A stretch of 64,000 nucleotides of DNA from Blastocatellia bacterium (GTDB lineage Bacteria > Acidobacteriota > Blastocatellia > HR10 > J050): positions 62,001 through 126,000 of the forward strand of contig JALSQX010000022.1 of NCBI GenBank assembly GCA_026985075.1, read 5' to 3'. Under the pieces are notes generated by a model. It worked only from the letters and a program-made list of their open reading frames with translations, did not search any database and was not told the origin of the DNA. Shown here piece after piece: positions 40,422 to 49,489 of this stretch. The first letter of the stretch is position 1. Each line of letters starts with the position of its first letter. The position numbers and the translations under genes are program-made.

Positions 40422-43163
40422 TCACTTCCTGCTCCCGACTTCTTCGCGTTCGGCCACCCTCTCCTTCAACTTCAACGCCGCCTGAGCTGCAGCCAACCGG
40501 GCCACCGGAACCCGAAATGGCGAACAGGAGACATAATCCAACCCGATCTCATGACAGAACTCGATGCTCAGTGGATCACCCCCATGCTCCCCACAAACGC
40601 CTATCTCCAGGTCGGGCCGCGTCCTCCGCCCCTTGCTCACGGCCATCTTCATCAACTCCCCAACCCCCTCACGGTCAATCGTCTGGAAAGGATTGGCCGG
40701 TAGTATCCCCCTCTCCACATACTGGAGCAAAAATCGAGCCTCGGCGTCGTCGCGCGAGTACCCAAACGTCATCTGAGTCAAGTCATTCGTCCCGAAGGAG
40801 AAAAACTGAGCGACAGAGGCAATGTCGTCGGCCGTCACCGCCGCCCGGGGAACCTCGATCATTGTCCCAAACTTATAATTGACCCGAACGCCCGTTTCCG
40901 CCATCACCTCCTCGGCGACCTTCTCCAGCTCCGGTTGAATCACCTTCAACTCGTTGACATGCCCCGTCAATGGAATCATCACCTCCGGCTTGACCACGAT
41001 GCCATCGCGCGCGACGCGACAAGCCGCTTCCATGATGGCCCGAACCTGCATCTTCACGATACCGGGCATGATGATGCTCAACCGAACCCCTCGCAACCCC
41101 ATCATGGGATTGCTCTCATGCATGCCCTCGATCGACGCCAATAACCTCTCCAGTTCTCCAATCCGTCCATCCGCCCTCCTTCCGAGAACATACTGACTCA
41201 CCGCCGCCAACCGACTCTCAATCAGCTGCTCCCATACCTGATTCCGATCCGGTAAGAACTCATGAAGAGGAGGGTCGATCAACCGGATGATCACCGGCAG
41301 GCCATCCATCACCCTGAACAACCCCTCGAAGTCCTGGCGCTGCAAAGGCAACAACTCCTGGAGCGCCTGCTCGCGTTCCTCTTCGCTCTCGGCCAGGATC
41401 ATCCGCTGTACGATGGGAAGACGCTCCTCCCCGAAAAACATATGCTCAGTTCGGCATAATCCAATACCTTGCGCCCCGAACCGACGGGCGCGCGCCGCAT
41501 CCTCGGGAACATCGGCATTCGCCCATACCTGCAACCGGCGAACCTCATCAGCCCAGGACAAGAGCTTCATCAACTCTGCCTGTTCCTCTAACCGAGGATG
41601 AACCGTCGGCACCCGCCCCACGAACACTTCGCCCGTCGATCCATCAATGGAGATCCACTCGCCCTCTCTCACCACGCGCTCGCCAACCCGCATCTGCCGA
41701 GCTTCCAGATCGATCTCCAGTTGCCGCGCCCCAACGATACAGGGAACCCCAAACTGCCGAGCCACCACGGCGGCATGACTCGTCGCCCCTCCCTCACTGG
41801 TCAAGATCCCCCGAGACGCCAGCATCCCATGAACATCATCCGGCTTGGTGAACGGTCGAACCATGATGACCTCCTTCCCCTCTTTCCCCCAGGTCTCCGC
41901 CGTGTCCGCATCGAAGGCAACCATTCCCACGGCGGCTCCCGGCGATGCGTTCACCCCGCGCACGAGCAGCCGCCCCTCGGCTGCCAACTGCTGCTTCACC
42001 GCGGCATCAAACTGAGGATGAAGAAGCGAATCCACATCTGACGGGCTCACTCGCATCACCGCCTCTTCTCGCTGAATCAAGCCCTCCTGGGCCATATCCA
42101 CCGCAATCTTGATCGCCGCCCTGGCCGTGCGCTTCCCCGCCCGCGTCTGAAGCAACCACAACCGCCCCCGCTCAATGGTGAACTCTACATCCTGCATATC
42201 CCGATAATGCCGCTCCAACTTGCCCGCTACCTCCACAAGCTGGTTATACACCTCGGGGAGTTCACGGGAGAGTTCAGCAATCGGCTTGGTGTTTCGAATT
42301 CCCGCCACCACATCTTCTCCCTGAGCGTTCAACAGGTATTCTCCATAGAGAACCTTCTCGCCGGTTCGCGGATCGCGCGTGAATAAGACGCCCGTCCCCG
42401 AATCCCAGCCCATATTCCCGAACACCATGGTGACCACGTTGACCGCCGTCCCCAAGTCGTGGGGGATCCCCGCGGCATTGCGATAATCGATGGCCCGCTT
42501 GGTGTTCCAACTACGGAACACCGCCTCGATGGCCAATCGCAGCTGATGATATGGGTCTTGAGGAAATTCCTCGCCCATCTCCCGACGAACGATGGCCTTG
42601 AAGGTCTCCGTCAGTTGCCGCCAGTCGGACGCCCCTAACTCGGTATCCAGTTCAACACCCCTCCGTCGCTTCAGTTCATTCAATGCCTCTTCGAAGCGCT
42701 CATCGGAAATACCGAGCACGACGCTACTGAACATCTGGAGGAACCGGCGATAGGCATCGTAGGCGAATCTCTCGTCCCCCGACTCCCGAGCGAGGGCCTC
42801 GACCGTCTCATCGTTGAGCCCCAGGTTCAAGATCGTATCCATCATTCCCGGCATGCTGACCTTCGCTCCCGACCGCACGGAAACGAGTAACGGATGCTCA
42901 CCGCCCCCAAATGTCCTCCCCGTCACCTCCTCCAGTCGCCGCAACGCCTCCATGACCTGATCCCACAGCCCCTCGGGCAGTACCTCCCCCGACCGGAAAT
43001 AGGCACTACACGCTTCCGTGGTAATCGTAAACCCCGGAGGGACGGGTAGCCCCGCATTGGTCATCTCCGCCAAACCAGCTCCCTTTCCCCCGAGAAGAGC
43101 CCTCATCTCTGCCGATCCCTCCGCTCGGCCAGCACCGAAGAAGTAAACATATTTCTTGGTCAT
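40422..43163 (-). CDS. ppdK: Pyruvate, phosphate dikinase
   Basis: A 913-residue enzyme interconverting pyruvate, ATP and phosphate with PEP, AMP and pyrophosphate. The ATP-grasp domain starts GGKGAGLAEMTNAGLPVPPGFTI. The swivelling phosphohistidine domain has the catalytic His in GGATSHAAVVARQFGVPCIVG. The PEP domain includes GIGLCRTEHMF, RDDAEARF and the active-site CGEHGGDP near the end. ATG 43163 has GGGAGGTGAG upstream. It could serve gluconeogenesis or PPi-linked glycolysis. It lies 54 bases after recO on the same strand. Confidence 0.97.
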   Translation of the reverse strand: MTKKYVYFFGAGRAEGSAEMRALLGGKGAGLAEMTNAGLPVPPGFTITTEACSAYFRSGEVLPEGLWDQVMEALRRLEEVTGRTFGGGEHPLLVSVRSGAKVSMPGMMDTILNLGLNDETVEALARESGDERFAYDAYRRFLQMFSSVVLGISDERFEEALNELKRRRGVELDTELGASDWRQLTETFKAIVRREMGEEFPQDPYHQLRLAIEAVFRSWNTKRAIDYRNAAGIPHDLGTAVNVVTMVFGNMGWDSGTGVLFTRDPRTGEKVLYGEYLLNAQGEDVVAGIRNTKPIAELSRELPEVYNQLVEVAGKLERHYRDMQDVEFTIERGRLWLLQTRAGKRTARAAIKIAVDMAQEGLIQREEAVMRVSPSDVDSLLHPQFDAAVKQQLAAEGRLLVRGVNASPGAAVGMVAFDADTAETWGKEGKEVIMVRPFTKPDDVHGMLASRGILTSEGGATSHAAVVARQFGVPCIVGARQLEIDLEARQMRVGERVVREGEWISIDGSTGEVFVGRVPTVHPRLEEQAELMKLLSWADEVRRLQVWANADVPEDAARARRFGAQGIGLCRTEHMFFGEERLPIVQRMILAESEEEREQALQELLPLQRQDFEGLFRVMDGLPVIIRLIDPPLHEFLPDRNQVWEQLIESRLAAVSQYVLGRRADGRIGELERLLASIEGMHESNPMMGLRGVRLSIIMPGIVKMQVRAIMEAACRVARDGIVVKPEVMIPLTGHVNELKVIQPELEKVAEEVMAETGVRVNYKFGTMIEVPRAAVTADDIASVAQFFSFGTNDLTQMTFGYSRDDAEARFLLQYVERGILPANPFQTIDREGVGELMKMAVSKGRRTRPDLEIGVCGEHGGDPLSIEFCHEIGLDYVSCSPFRVPVARLAAAQAALKLKERVAEREEVGSRK

Positions 43164-43217
43164 CTCTCACTCACCTCCCAGAAGCAAACATCTTTCTCGA
43201 TCGTCTCTCCACCGACG

Positions 43218-43967
43218 CTAGAGCTCCTGAAGCCGCTCTGTCTTCAGCTCTTTTTCCAAGACGTGCGACAAGAACTGCCGGAGAAACTCCACAAACTGAT
43301 CCGACCATGCCTCCATACCCGCCCGGGCGATCCATCGGTCAGGTGGCTCGGTCAGGAGCGCCCGGAGATCCCTCCGCATCAAAGGAGAGAGTATAATTCC
43401 CCGCACCGCCGACTGACAAGCCACACACTCCGGTCTTCCTTCAATGGTGAGGAAAATCGCCTCGTTCCTCGGAACGAGAGCCTCGCACTCCGCACAACGA
43501 TCCAGCGAAGGGAAAAATCCGCTCAACCGAAGCATCCACACATCAAAGTACAGCTTCAATAATCGAGCCCGATCCCCTTCCACAACCCGGAGCGAGGAGA
43601 GGATCGCGCGCAATAACCTATAGATCCTGTCGTTGGGTTGATGCGGTGGACAGAATTCATCGACGAGCTCAACCAGGTGATGGATCAACTGCTCCCCCTC
43701 CGGCGTACTCCCAATGTCGAAAACCGACTCAATCAGCTCGCACTGACCGATCGTCACCAGCTCCTGACCCTCCCTCTCGCCATACCAGAGGCGTACCTCT
43801 GACAGCGGCTCTAAGCTCGCACCAAACCGGCTGTGCAGCCGCCGCGCCCCTTTGGCCACACCCCGAACCTTACCCGTTCGCTGAGTGAAAAATGAGCACA
43901 GTTTGTCTCTTTCCCCTAATGGGCGAGCATAGAGGACATAAGCTGTGGTTTCCACCCATTGCGGCAT
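43218..43967 (-). CDS. recO: DNA repair protein RecO
   Basis: A 249-residue recombination mediator that loads RecA with RecF and RecR. The N-terminal OB fold has TTAYVLYARPLGERDKLCSFFT and VRGVAKGARRLHSRFG. The zinc finger is CAECEALV and PECVACQS. A promoter directly overlaps the start region, so the mRNA may be leaderless. It heads an operon with ppdK. Confidence 0.92.
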   Translation of the reverse strand: MPQWVETTAYVLYARPLGERDKLCSFFTQRTGKVRGVAKGARRLHSRFGASLEPLSEVRLWYGEREGQELVTIGQCELIESVFDIGSTPEGEQLIHHLVELVDEFCPPHQPNDRIYRLLRAILSSLRVVEGDRARLLKLYFDVWMLRLSGFFPSLDRCAECEALVPRNEAIFLTIEGRPECVACQSAVRGIILSPLMRRDLRALLTEPPDRWIARAGMEAWSDQFVEFLRQFLSHVLEKELKTERLQEL

Positions 43968-43971
43968 TACT

Positions 43972-44002
43972 ATTATCGGACTCAGGTTTATTTTCCTGTC
44001 AA
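43972..44002 (-). promoter_or_regulatory. Promoter of recO, containing element copy 4
   Basis: On the minus strand TTGACA (43997-44002) and GATAAT (43972-43977) are 19 bases apart. The transcript start, seven bases on, falls at the recO ATG (43967-43965). Copy 4 of the repeated element (43973-43992, GAGTCCGATAA) overlaps the -10 box, so this copy may be a chance resemblance. Confidence 0.45.
43973..43992 (-). repeat. Repeat element copy 4 (promoter of recO)
   Basis: AATAAACCTGAGTCCGATAA shares AAACnTG and GTCnGATAA with copies 1 and 2 but is not at a gene end. Confidence 0.35.
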
Positions 44003-44061
44003 CTCACTCCCGGCTCAGACAACGCAGCCGTCCCCCCCAACCGCCATCCGGCGACTCACAG

Positions 44062-44091
44062 TTGACAAATATCCAATTCTTCATTTATCGT
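44062..44091 (+). promoter_or_regulatory. Promoter of tRNA-Phe
   Basis: TTGACA at 44062-44067 and TATCGT at 44086-44091 are 18 bases apart. The predicted start near 44098 is just before the tRNA at 44102. Confidence 0.5.
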
Positions 44092-44101
44092 ATGTACTCG
44101 T

Positions 44102-44177
<76 letters not shown>

Positions 44178-44215
44178 CATCCCCTCGCTTCCACCCTCTG
44201 ATATTCACTCTCCCA

Positions 44216-44241
44216 ACCTTCTGTCCCGTTGACGAGAAGGT
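44216..44241 (+). terminator. Possible hairpin after tRNA-Phe
   Basis: ACCTTCT (44216-44222) and AGAAGGT (44235-44241) form a 7-bp stem with a 12-base loop; the following bases are only moderately T-rich (ATCTTCGTTC). Confidence 0.35.
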
Positions 44242-44258
44242 ATCTTCGTTCTATTGCA

Positions 44259-44278
44259 TTATCAGACGCTAGTCTCAT
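44259..44278 (-). repeat. Post-stop element copy 6 (after the cytochrome gene)
   Basis: TAGCGTCTGATAATGC on the minus strand, 13 bases after the stop codon of the cytochrome gene and facing tRNA-Phe. Confidence 0.5.
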
Positions 44279-44291
44279 AGAAACGGTGCGC

Positions 44292-44747
44292 TCAATGCCC
44301 CGCACCCATCGACGGCGCCGTCTCCTCGGCCGCCCATCGAACGCGATAGTGACACTCGGCACAATATGACAAAAGCTGACCGTAGGACATCACTGCCACC
44401 AGCGCATCCTTTCTCGACGCTTGCTGCTTCAGGTAATTCACCGCTGCCTCAAGGCTCGTAGAGATGGAAGCGATCTCCTGATTGGATTCCATCTCCGTGT
44501 ACTCTTTGGTCAGCGCCACGAGCTTATCACAGTAACCGACGATCTCCTCAAAATCCTTATCGCTCAATTTCTCGGTCAATGCCCCAGCCATGATCTTCTG
44601 ATTGAGCATGGAAAACTGCTCCCCCATCTCCACCATGTTCTGTTTCTTGGTCCGTTGCTGACCCCATGATGAAAACCCGAAGATCAACAATCCACCCGTG
44701 ACACCAATAGTGACCAACACCTTCCTCAACGATGAACGATTGGCCAT
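44292..44747 (-). CDS. Small exported c-type cytochrome-like protein
   Basis: A 151-residue protein with a hydrophobic signal (about 9-29), a helical body with Met and Glu-rich segments and one haem-binding CxxCH (YCAECHYR) about 20 residues from the C-terminus. Helical bundles with a C-terminal CxxCH are typical of cytochrome c' and related proteins, but overall similarity was not recognised. ATG 44747 has GGAGGG seven bases upstream. The redox partner is unknown. Confidence 0.75.
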   Translation of the reverse strand: MANRSSLRKVLVTIGVTGGLLIFGFSSWGQQRTKKQNMVEMGEQFSMLNQKIMAGALTEKLSDKDFEEIVGYCDKLVALTKEYTEMESNQEIASISTSLEAAVNYLKQQASRKDALVAVMSYGQLLSYCAECHYRVRWAAEETAPSMGAGH

Positions 44748-44978
44748 GATGATCCCTCCTATCTTCAAGTTGAACGCCTTTAGTTTAGCATATCACGGGC
44801 AGGGAAAAATATCATTTTCCACAACCGATTGATCTCGAGTGACTCTTCTCACCAACGGCTCATCTTATGTCTCCTCGGAATCCTCCCTCGGCAGGAGTGT
44901 CGGAAACCCGCCGACGACTCAAGTCCCACTGGCGTGAGGTCGGCGCTCAATAGCTCTTTCCAACGTCCAGCTTTATGG

Positions 44979-44984
44979 TATAAT
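44979..44984 (+). promoter_or_regulatory. Extended -10 promoter of the YihY-family gene
   Basis: TATGGTATAAT ends at 44984. No strong -35 box is seen. Transcription from about 44991 would leave only six bases before ATG 44997. Confidence 0.45.
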
Positions 44985-44996
44985 CATGGCAAAACG

Positions 44997-45962
44997 ATGA
45001 GGTATAAACAACAGGGACAAAAACTGGCCAATGCTCGGATGGAGCCTCCGTTCGTTTCAACAAAAACGCCACTGCCGAAGCACCGGCTTCTCGTTGAAAC
45101 ATTCATCTCTTTCCTGCGAAATGGCCTCCCCTCCTCCGCGGCGGCTATCTCCTATTTCGTCATGCTCGCTTTGTTCCCCATTATGCTCCTCCTCTTAGAT
45201 CTGGGGACCCACTTCCCTGATCTGGCCGAAATTAAAACCTATACGCTGGAAACGTTGATCATCATGATTCCCCCGGGAGCCCAGGATACCCTCGTCGAGT
45301 ATCTCCAGAATGTCGCCCATCCCTCCAAGAGCGAACTCATCGCCTGCATCGTCATCATTCTCTGGGCCGCCTCGTGGGCGTTCACGATCATCGAGCAAGC
45401 CATCAACCGTATCTGGCGGACCTCGTGCCGCTCCTTTCTCCACGGCCGCGCTGTTTCTCTCATGATGATGATCACCGTCGGAGGACTGCTCTTCCTCTCG
45501 GCTGTCGCCACCTCCGTTCTCGCCTTCATCAAGGGGCAGGCCAATGAACTGACCCCTCACGCCCATGCGGTCAACCTCTGGTTGAATGGCGTCCTCTGGC
45601 AAGTTGTCTTCGGCATTGTGGGAGTCATGCTGACCATCTCTCTCTTCGGACTGGTTTATAAGGTGATGCCCAATACGCACATCACTGTCAAGGAAGCACT
45701 GCCCGGTGCAATTATCGCCGGCGTGGCCTGGGAAGTGGCCAAATATGTGTTCGCCTGGTTCCTGGCCGAAGTCCCTTACGAGGGACTATATGGATCATTA
45801 GCCACCGTAGTCGCCGTTCTCACTTGGATATACATTTCGAACCTCATCATGCTGTTTGGCGCCCAAATGACCGCTCTCCTCCATTGTGAGGACCTGCGCC
45901 AGGCGAGAGCTGACCAGCTTCAACCAGAGACCCGCGTCATGACCGCTGCCGCCTCCCGGTGA
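44997..45962 (+). CDS. YihY/BrkB-family inner-membrane protein
   Basis: A 321-residue membrane protein with about six helices, including SSAAAISYFVMLALFPIMLLLLDLG near the start, IVIILWAASWAFTIIEQAINRIW, and IYISNLIMLFGAQMTALL at the end. These are the conserved blocks of the BrkB/YihY family (wrongly called RNase BN in older annotation). Function is unsettled; transport has been suggested. The start is uncertain: ATG 44997 lies just after a promoter, and ATG 45039 is an alternative. It precedes queA by six bases. Confidence 0.85.
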   Translation: MRYKQQGQKLANARMEPPFVSTKTPLPKHRLLVETFISFLRNGLPSSAAAISYFVMLALFPIMLLLLDLGTHFPDLAEIKTYTLETLIIMIPPGAQDTLVEYLQNVAHPSKSELIACIVIILWAASWAFTIIEQAINRIWRTSCRSFLHGRAVSLMMMITVGGLLFLSAVATSVLAFIKGQANELTPHAHAVNLWLNGVLWQVVFGIVGVMLTISLFGLVYKVMPNTHITVKEALPGAIIAGVAWEVAKYVFAWFLAEVPYEGLYGSLATVVAVLTWIYISNLIMLFGAQMTALLHCEDLRQARADQLQPETRVMTAAASR

Positions 45963-45968
45963 CCGCCT

Positions 45969-47012
45969 ATGCGCATCGAGGAGTTCGACTATCATCTTCC
46001 CCCAGAGCTCATCGCTCAACAGCCCCTGCCCCAACGAGATCAGGCGCGGATGCTCGTCGTTCGCCGACGTACGGACACCTTCCAAGACAGTTCTTTCCGT
46101 GATCTCCCCTCCATTCTCCAACCGGGAACAGTGATCGTCATCAACAACACCCGCGTATTTCCCGCCCGCCTGGTCGGCCACCGGCGGGGACATCGTGGGA
46201 GAGTGGAGATCCTGCTGCTCCGCCCGGTGACTGACACGATCTGGGATGCCTTGGTCAAACCGGCCCGGGTGATGTCCGTCGGCACCGAGGTGATCATCGG
46301 CAACGGACAACTGGCGGCCCGCGTCGTCCGAGAACTCGCCGAGGGTCGTCGCCACGTCCAATTCCCCCGTCCCGTCCCCGAACTCCTCCACCACCTCGAG
46401 CGCTGGGGACAGCCCCCTCTCCCCCCCTACATCAAACGTCCCCCCACCGGCCCATGGGACGAGGATCGAGAGCGCTATCAGACGATCTACGCCCGGTATC
46501 CCGGAGCAGTGGCGGCGCCAACAGCTGGACTCCATTTCACTGAACGGATCTTCGAACAACTTCGGGCCCGCCAGATGGAAATTGTCGAACTCACCCACCA
46601 CGTCGGCTATGCCACTTTTCAACCTCTTCGCGTCTCACGGGTGGAAGAGCACGTTCTCGAGCCCGAGCAATCGATCATCCCCGAGGAAACCGCCCAACGC
46701 GTGAACCGCGCCCGCCGGGAGGGTCGCCCCATTCTCGCCGTCGGGACGACGACGGTCCGGGCTTTGGAGTCCGCTGCCGATCCGACAGGCATGATACGAC
46801 CGGGGCGTCGCTGGGCCGATGTGTTCATTTATCCCGGCTATCGCTTTCGTGCCATCGACGCATTGTTGACGAATTTTCACCTGCCGCGATCGACTCTCCT
46901 CATGCTCGTCTGTGCGTTCGCCACCCGAGATCTGATTCTCCGGGCTTACAAGTACGCTGTCAGCCAGCGATACCGCTTCTATAGCTACGGTGATTGCATG
47001 CTCATCATCTGA
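45969..47012 (+). CDS. queA: S-adenosylmethionine:tRNA ribosyltransferase-isomerase
   Basis: A 347-residue enzyme of queuosine synthesis that turns preQ1 in tRNA into epoxyqueuosine using the ribose of SAM. Signatures: FDYHLPPELIAQQPL, VVINNTRVFPARL, APTAGLHFT, THHVGYATFQP, EEHVLEPE, VGTTTVRALES and TNFHLPRSTLLMLV. Length and order are standard. Two enzymes of tRNA modification, miaB and queA, are in the window but in different operons. Confidence 0.97.
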   Translation: MRIEEFDYHLPPELIAQQPLPQRDQARMLVVRRRTDTFQDSSFRDLPSILQPGTVIVINNTRVFPARLVGHRRGHRGRVEILLLRPVTDTIWDALVKPARVMSVGTEVIIGNGQLAARVVRELAEGRRHVQFPRPVPELLHHLERWGQPPLPPYIKRPPTGPWDEDRERYQTIYARYPGAVAAPTAGLHFTERIFEQLRARQMEIVELTHHVGYATFQPLRVSRVEEHVLEPEQSIIPEETAQRVNRARREGRPILAVGTTTVRALESAADPTGMIRPGRRWADVFIYPGYRFRAIDALLTNFHLPRSTLLMLVCAFATRDLILRAYKYAVSQRYRFYSYGDCMLII

Positions 47013-47029
47013 GACCCAGGATCCCCCAC

Positions 47030-47060
47030 AAAAAAGCCCGCCTCATACTGCTGGGCGGGC
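47030..47060 (-). terminator. Intrinsic terminator of the HU gene
   Basis: Read on the minus strand, GCCCGCC (47060-47054) pairs with GGCGGGC (47042-47036) across an 11-base loop and is followed by six T. This is a classic rho-independent terminator, 30 bases after the HU stop; it also sits just after queA. Confidence 0.8.
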
Positions 47061-47089
47061 GAGACCAAACATTGGTCATTCAGCGACCA

Positions 47090-47374
47090 CTATTTTTTCC
47101 TGCCCCGAACGGCATCTTTGAGCTTCTTCCCGGCAGTGAATTTAGGGACCTTCGTTGCCGGAATTCGCATGGATTCTCCAGTGGCAGGATTTCGCCCCTT
47201 TCGCGCCTTACGCTTGGCGACGGAAAACGTCCCAAAACCAACCAAGGCGACTTTGTCGCCTTTTTTCAACGACCTGGTCACAGCATCGGTGAAAGCGTCC
47301 ACCGCTTTCTCCGCCGCTGCCTTTGAGAGTCCTGCATTCTTGGCCACATACGCCACAAGTTCGCTCTTGTTCAT
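47090..47374 (-). CDS. hup: HU-family DNA-binding protein
   Basis: A 94-residue nucleoid protein: [50 protein letters not shown] (the DNA-intercalating Pro is in RNPATGE) and a Lys-rich tail. GGGGG precedes the start. Transcription comes from a very strong promoter (47425-47453) with an overlapping inverted repeat, and ends at the hairpin at 47030-47060, so it is monocistronic. Confidence 0.96.
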   Translation of the reverse strand: MNKSELVAYVAKNAGLSKAAAEKAVDAFTDAVTRSLKKGDKVALVGFGTFSVAKRKARKGRNPATGESMRIPATKVPKFTAGKKLKDAVRGRKK

Positions 47375-47398
47375 TGGATTACCCCCTTTGCGTTATTC

Positions 47399-47427
47399 AT
47401 ACAGTGATTTTCTACCCACCACTGTAT
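47399..47427 (-). promoter_or_regulatory. Inverted repeat at HU promoter, candidate operator
   Basis: ATACAGTG (47399-47406) and CACTGTAT (47420-47427) are perfect 8-bp arms 13 bases apart. One arm overlaps the -10 box and the other lies in the leader. Confidence 0.5.
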
Positions 47428-47453
47428 ATACAAAACCTCGACAGTATTGTCAA
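47425..47453 (-). promoter_or_regulatory. Strong sigma-70 promoter of the HU gene
   Basis: On the minus strand TTGACA (47448-47453), a 17-base spacer and TATATA (47425-47430). Start expected near 47418. Confidence 0.75.
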
Positions 47454-47596
47454 TAGGAAATGTCATAAACGAGCCTCTCAAGCCCTTATTTTCTAGGCTC
47501 TTCACCCATCCGGCTATCCAATCCACTCTTTTCCGACAAAATGCTCGCCCCCGCTGGCTTGCTCCCAACCTCGCCACTCGTGTATCCTCACCGGAG

Positions 47597-47827
47597 ATGA
47601 ACAATGAATGGACCTCAGATGACGCCGATCGGCTTCAATTCCTCTGCCCCGCTTGTCGCGCTGACCGGCTCAGGGGATGGGAGGAGTTGGATGAGGAAGA
47701 GAGGGAGGTCTTCATGCAACGACCTTCACCAGACATCCCCTCTCGCGAACACCGATGCCGATGCCATCTCTGGTGCCGTCATTGCGCCCTGGAATATTGT
47801 TCCCAACGCACGCCCATCCACGTCTGA
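47597..47827 (+). CDS. Small CxxC protein, probable zinc-binding, hypothetical
   Basis: A 76-residue acidic, cysteine-rich protein. It has CPACRADRLRGWEELDEEEREVF, then a charged loop and CRCHLWCRHCALEY. The order 'CPxCRxxRLRxWxEL-xEEREV...HxWCxxCxxE' resembles small uncharacterised acidobacterial proteins that I recall; this is memory, not a search. Two Cys pairs could form a zinc ribbon. The start ATG 47597 lacks a good ribosome site. It is divergent from HU and ends two bases before the convergent TPR gene. Confidence 0.55.
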   Translation: MNNEWTSDDADRLQFLCPACRADRLRGWEELDEEEREVFMQRPSPDIPSREHRCRCHLWCRHCALEYCSQRTPIHV

Positions 47828-47828
47828 C

Positions 47829-49478
47829 TCACGGAGTTCCCTGCCGCAACTTCTGATCCAGAGCCAACGCCTCGGCATTCTGTGAGTCCAAGGCTAAAGC
47901 CCGCTTGACGTTCTCCCAGGCCTTCGCCTTCTCCCCAAGAGCGAGATAGATTCTGGCCAATCCCACATAGCCGGCCACCAGGTCCGGATCCCAGAATACC
48001 GCCGCTTGATAGTCGGTCACCGCCAACGGATATGCCCCCAGTCGTTCGTGCGCGACGCCCCTCAGATAGTGTGCTCGCGCCACATTGGGTTTCTTTTCGA
48101 GCAACTTCGTCAAGACGATCACCGCGTCCCCATTCCGCTGCTCGGTGACCAGCCGGTCAGCCGCCGCCAGCAACGTCTGAACCCACCACGACGTGCGCCC
48201 CCGACCTTCATCCGACGAATGCACCTTCGCCCATCCGATGGCCTTCACCACCCCCGGTTCCGTGATCATCCTCCCCAGGAACGGCATCTTCTCCGGAACT
48301 CTCCAAGACTCGACGTCGGGCAATTGCTCCTCGGCCGCGCTCAAAGCCCGCTCTGCCTCTTTCTTCCGCCCCAACCGGGCGAAACATCGCGAGAGCACAT
48401 ATAAGGCCTCGGGATCCGTCCGCCGGGCGGTCACCTTCTCCAGCGCGCTCACCGCTTCCTCGTCGGCACCGGACAACCACAGCAGATAGCCATAGTTGAA
48501 CCCAACATCGACATCCTCGCCGTTCAACGAGAGCGCCACGATGAGATTTTTTCGCGCCTCATCGAGCTTCCGCCGTTTCATGTCGATCACGGCGAGATTG
48601 TTGAAGAGAACGTCCGATGGATATTGTTCGGCCACAGCCGAGAATCTCTCCGCCGCCGATGCCAGGTCCCCCTGGTGATAAAAACACACCCCGAGATAGA
48701 ATTGCGCTATCCAATATCCCGACCAGTCGATGTTGAGTCGCGATAGCCAATCGGCCGCCGCCTCATACTCGCCGAGATGGTAGAGTCCTTTTCCCAACTC
48801 ATAGACGGCAGGACTGAAACTGGCCTCGGGCCTGGGAGATTTCACCAACGCCACCGCTCGTTTGAGCATCTTCACCCGCTCCGGAAGTGCGACAAACAGC
48901 GCCTTGGCAAACATCTCGAAGGCGGCGGCAGGAATTTGACGAAACCGGGAGGTGAATTCGTTTCGCGATAAACTCACCGGGACGCGCTGATGAAGGAGAA
49001 TATCCCACACCGACAACACCTGGAGCTCGATGACGTCCGCCAGAGGTCCACGGGCCTCAGTCGGTCCATAGGCGACCATGCCCGCAGATACATCGATGAG
49101 GCGCATCCAGAGCGTGAGGTGTTCCTCGGCCTCGGTCCCCGTCACTTTATATGTTCCGATGAGCAACATCGTGGCACCGACACTTTGAGCCATTCGTAAG
49201 CTCGATGCCCGACTGAGAATGATCCCCTCCGGGAAAGAGAGCAACCGATAGGCTGCCTCCCGTTCCTCGGTGGGAACGACATCGACGCCGGCGGCGCTCA
49301 ACATGTAGGACACCATCCGAGCCAGGCCTTCGCCGAGCCAATGATATTGCGGATCATCCGATTGGTTCTCGAACGGGAGGACGAGCCAACGCGGCGCCGC
49401 GTGAGCCGTTCCACTCAAGAAGAAGGAAAAAACGAGGATGGCCAAGATCCATCTGAAAAGAAGGGACCGCCAATTCAT
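47829..49478 (-). CDS. Exported TPR-repeat protein
   Basis: A 549-residue protein with a signal peptide (about 8-26, ending AHAAP), then an N-terminal domain starting APRWLVLPFENQSDDPQYHWLGEGLARMV that resembles the CsgG/FlgT-type 'FENxS...WxGxGLA' fold, and about eight TPR units (for example YELGKGLYHLGEYEAAADWL, AHYLRGVAHERLGAYPLAVTDYQAAV, GYVGLARIYLALGEKAKAWENVKRAL). A periplasmic assembly or scaffold role is likely but unproved. The frame is open upstream through the tRNA, but ATG 49478 begins the signal peptide. tRNA-Lys ends 11 bases before it. Confidence 0.8.
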   Translation of the reverse strand: MNWRSLLFRWILAILVFSFFLSGTAHAAPRWLVLPFENQSDDPQYHWLGEGLARMVSYMLSAAGVDVVPTEEREAAYRLLSFPEGIILSRASSLRMAQSVGATMLLIGTYKVTGTEAEEHLTLWMRLIDVSAGMVAYGPTEARGPLADVIELQVLSVWDILLHQRVPVSLSRNEFTSRFRQIPAAAFEMFAKALFVALPERVKMLKRAVALVKSPRPEASFSPAVYELGKGLYHLGEYEAAADWLSRLNIDWSGYWIAQFYLGVCFYHQGDLASAAERFSAVAEQYPSDVLFNNLAVIDMKRRKLDEARKNLIVALSLNGEDVDVGFNYGYLLWLSGADEEAVSALEKVTARRTDPEALYVLSRCFARLGRKKEAERALSAAEEQLPDVESWRVPEKMPFLGRMITEPGVVKAIGWAKVHSSDEGRGRTSWWVQTLLAAADRLVTEQRNGDAVIVLTKLLEKKPNVARAHYLRGVAHERLGAYPLAVTDYQAAVFWDPDLVAGYVGLARIYLALGEKAKAWENVKRALALDSQNAEALALDQKLRQGTP

Positions 49479-49489
49479 AGAGAACAAAT

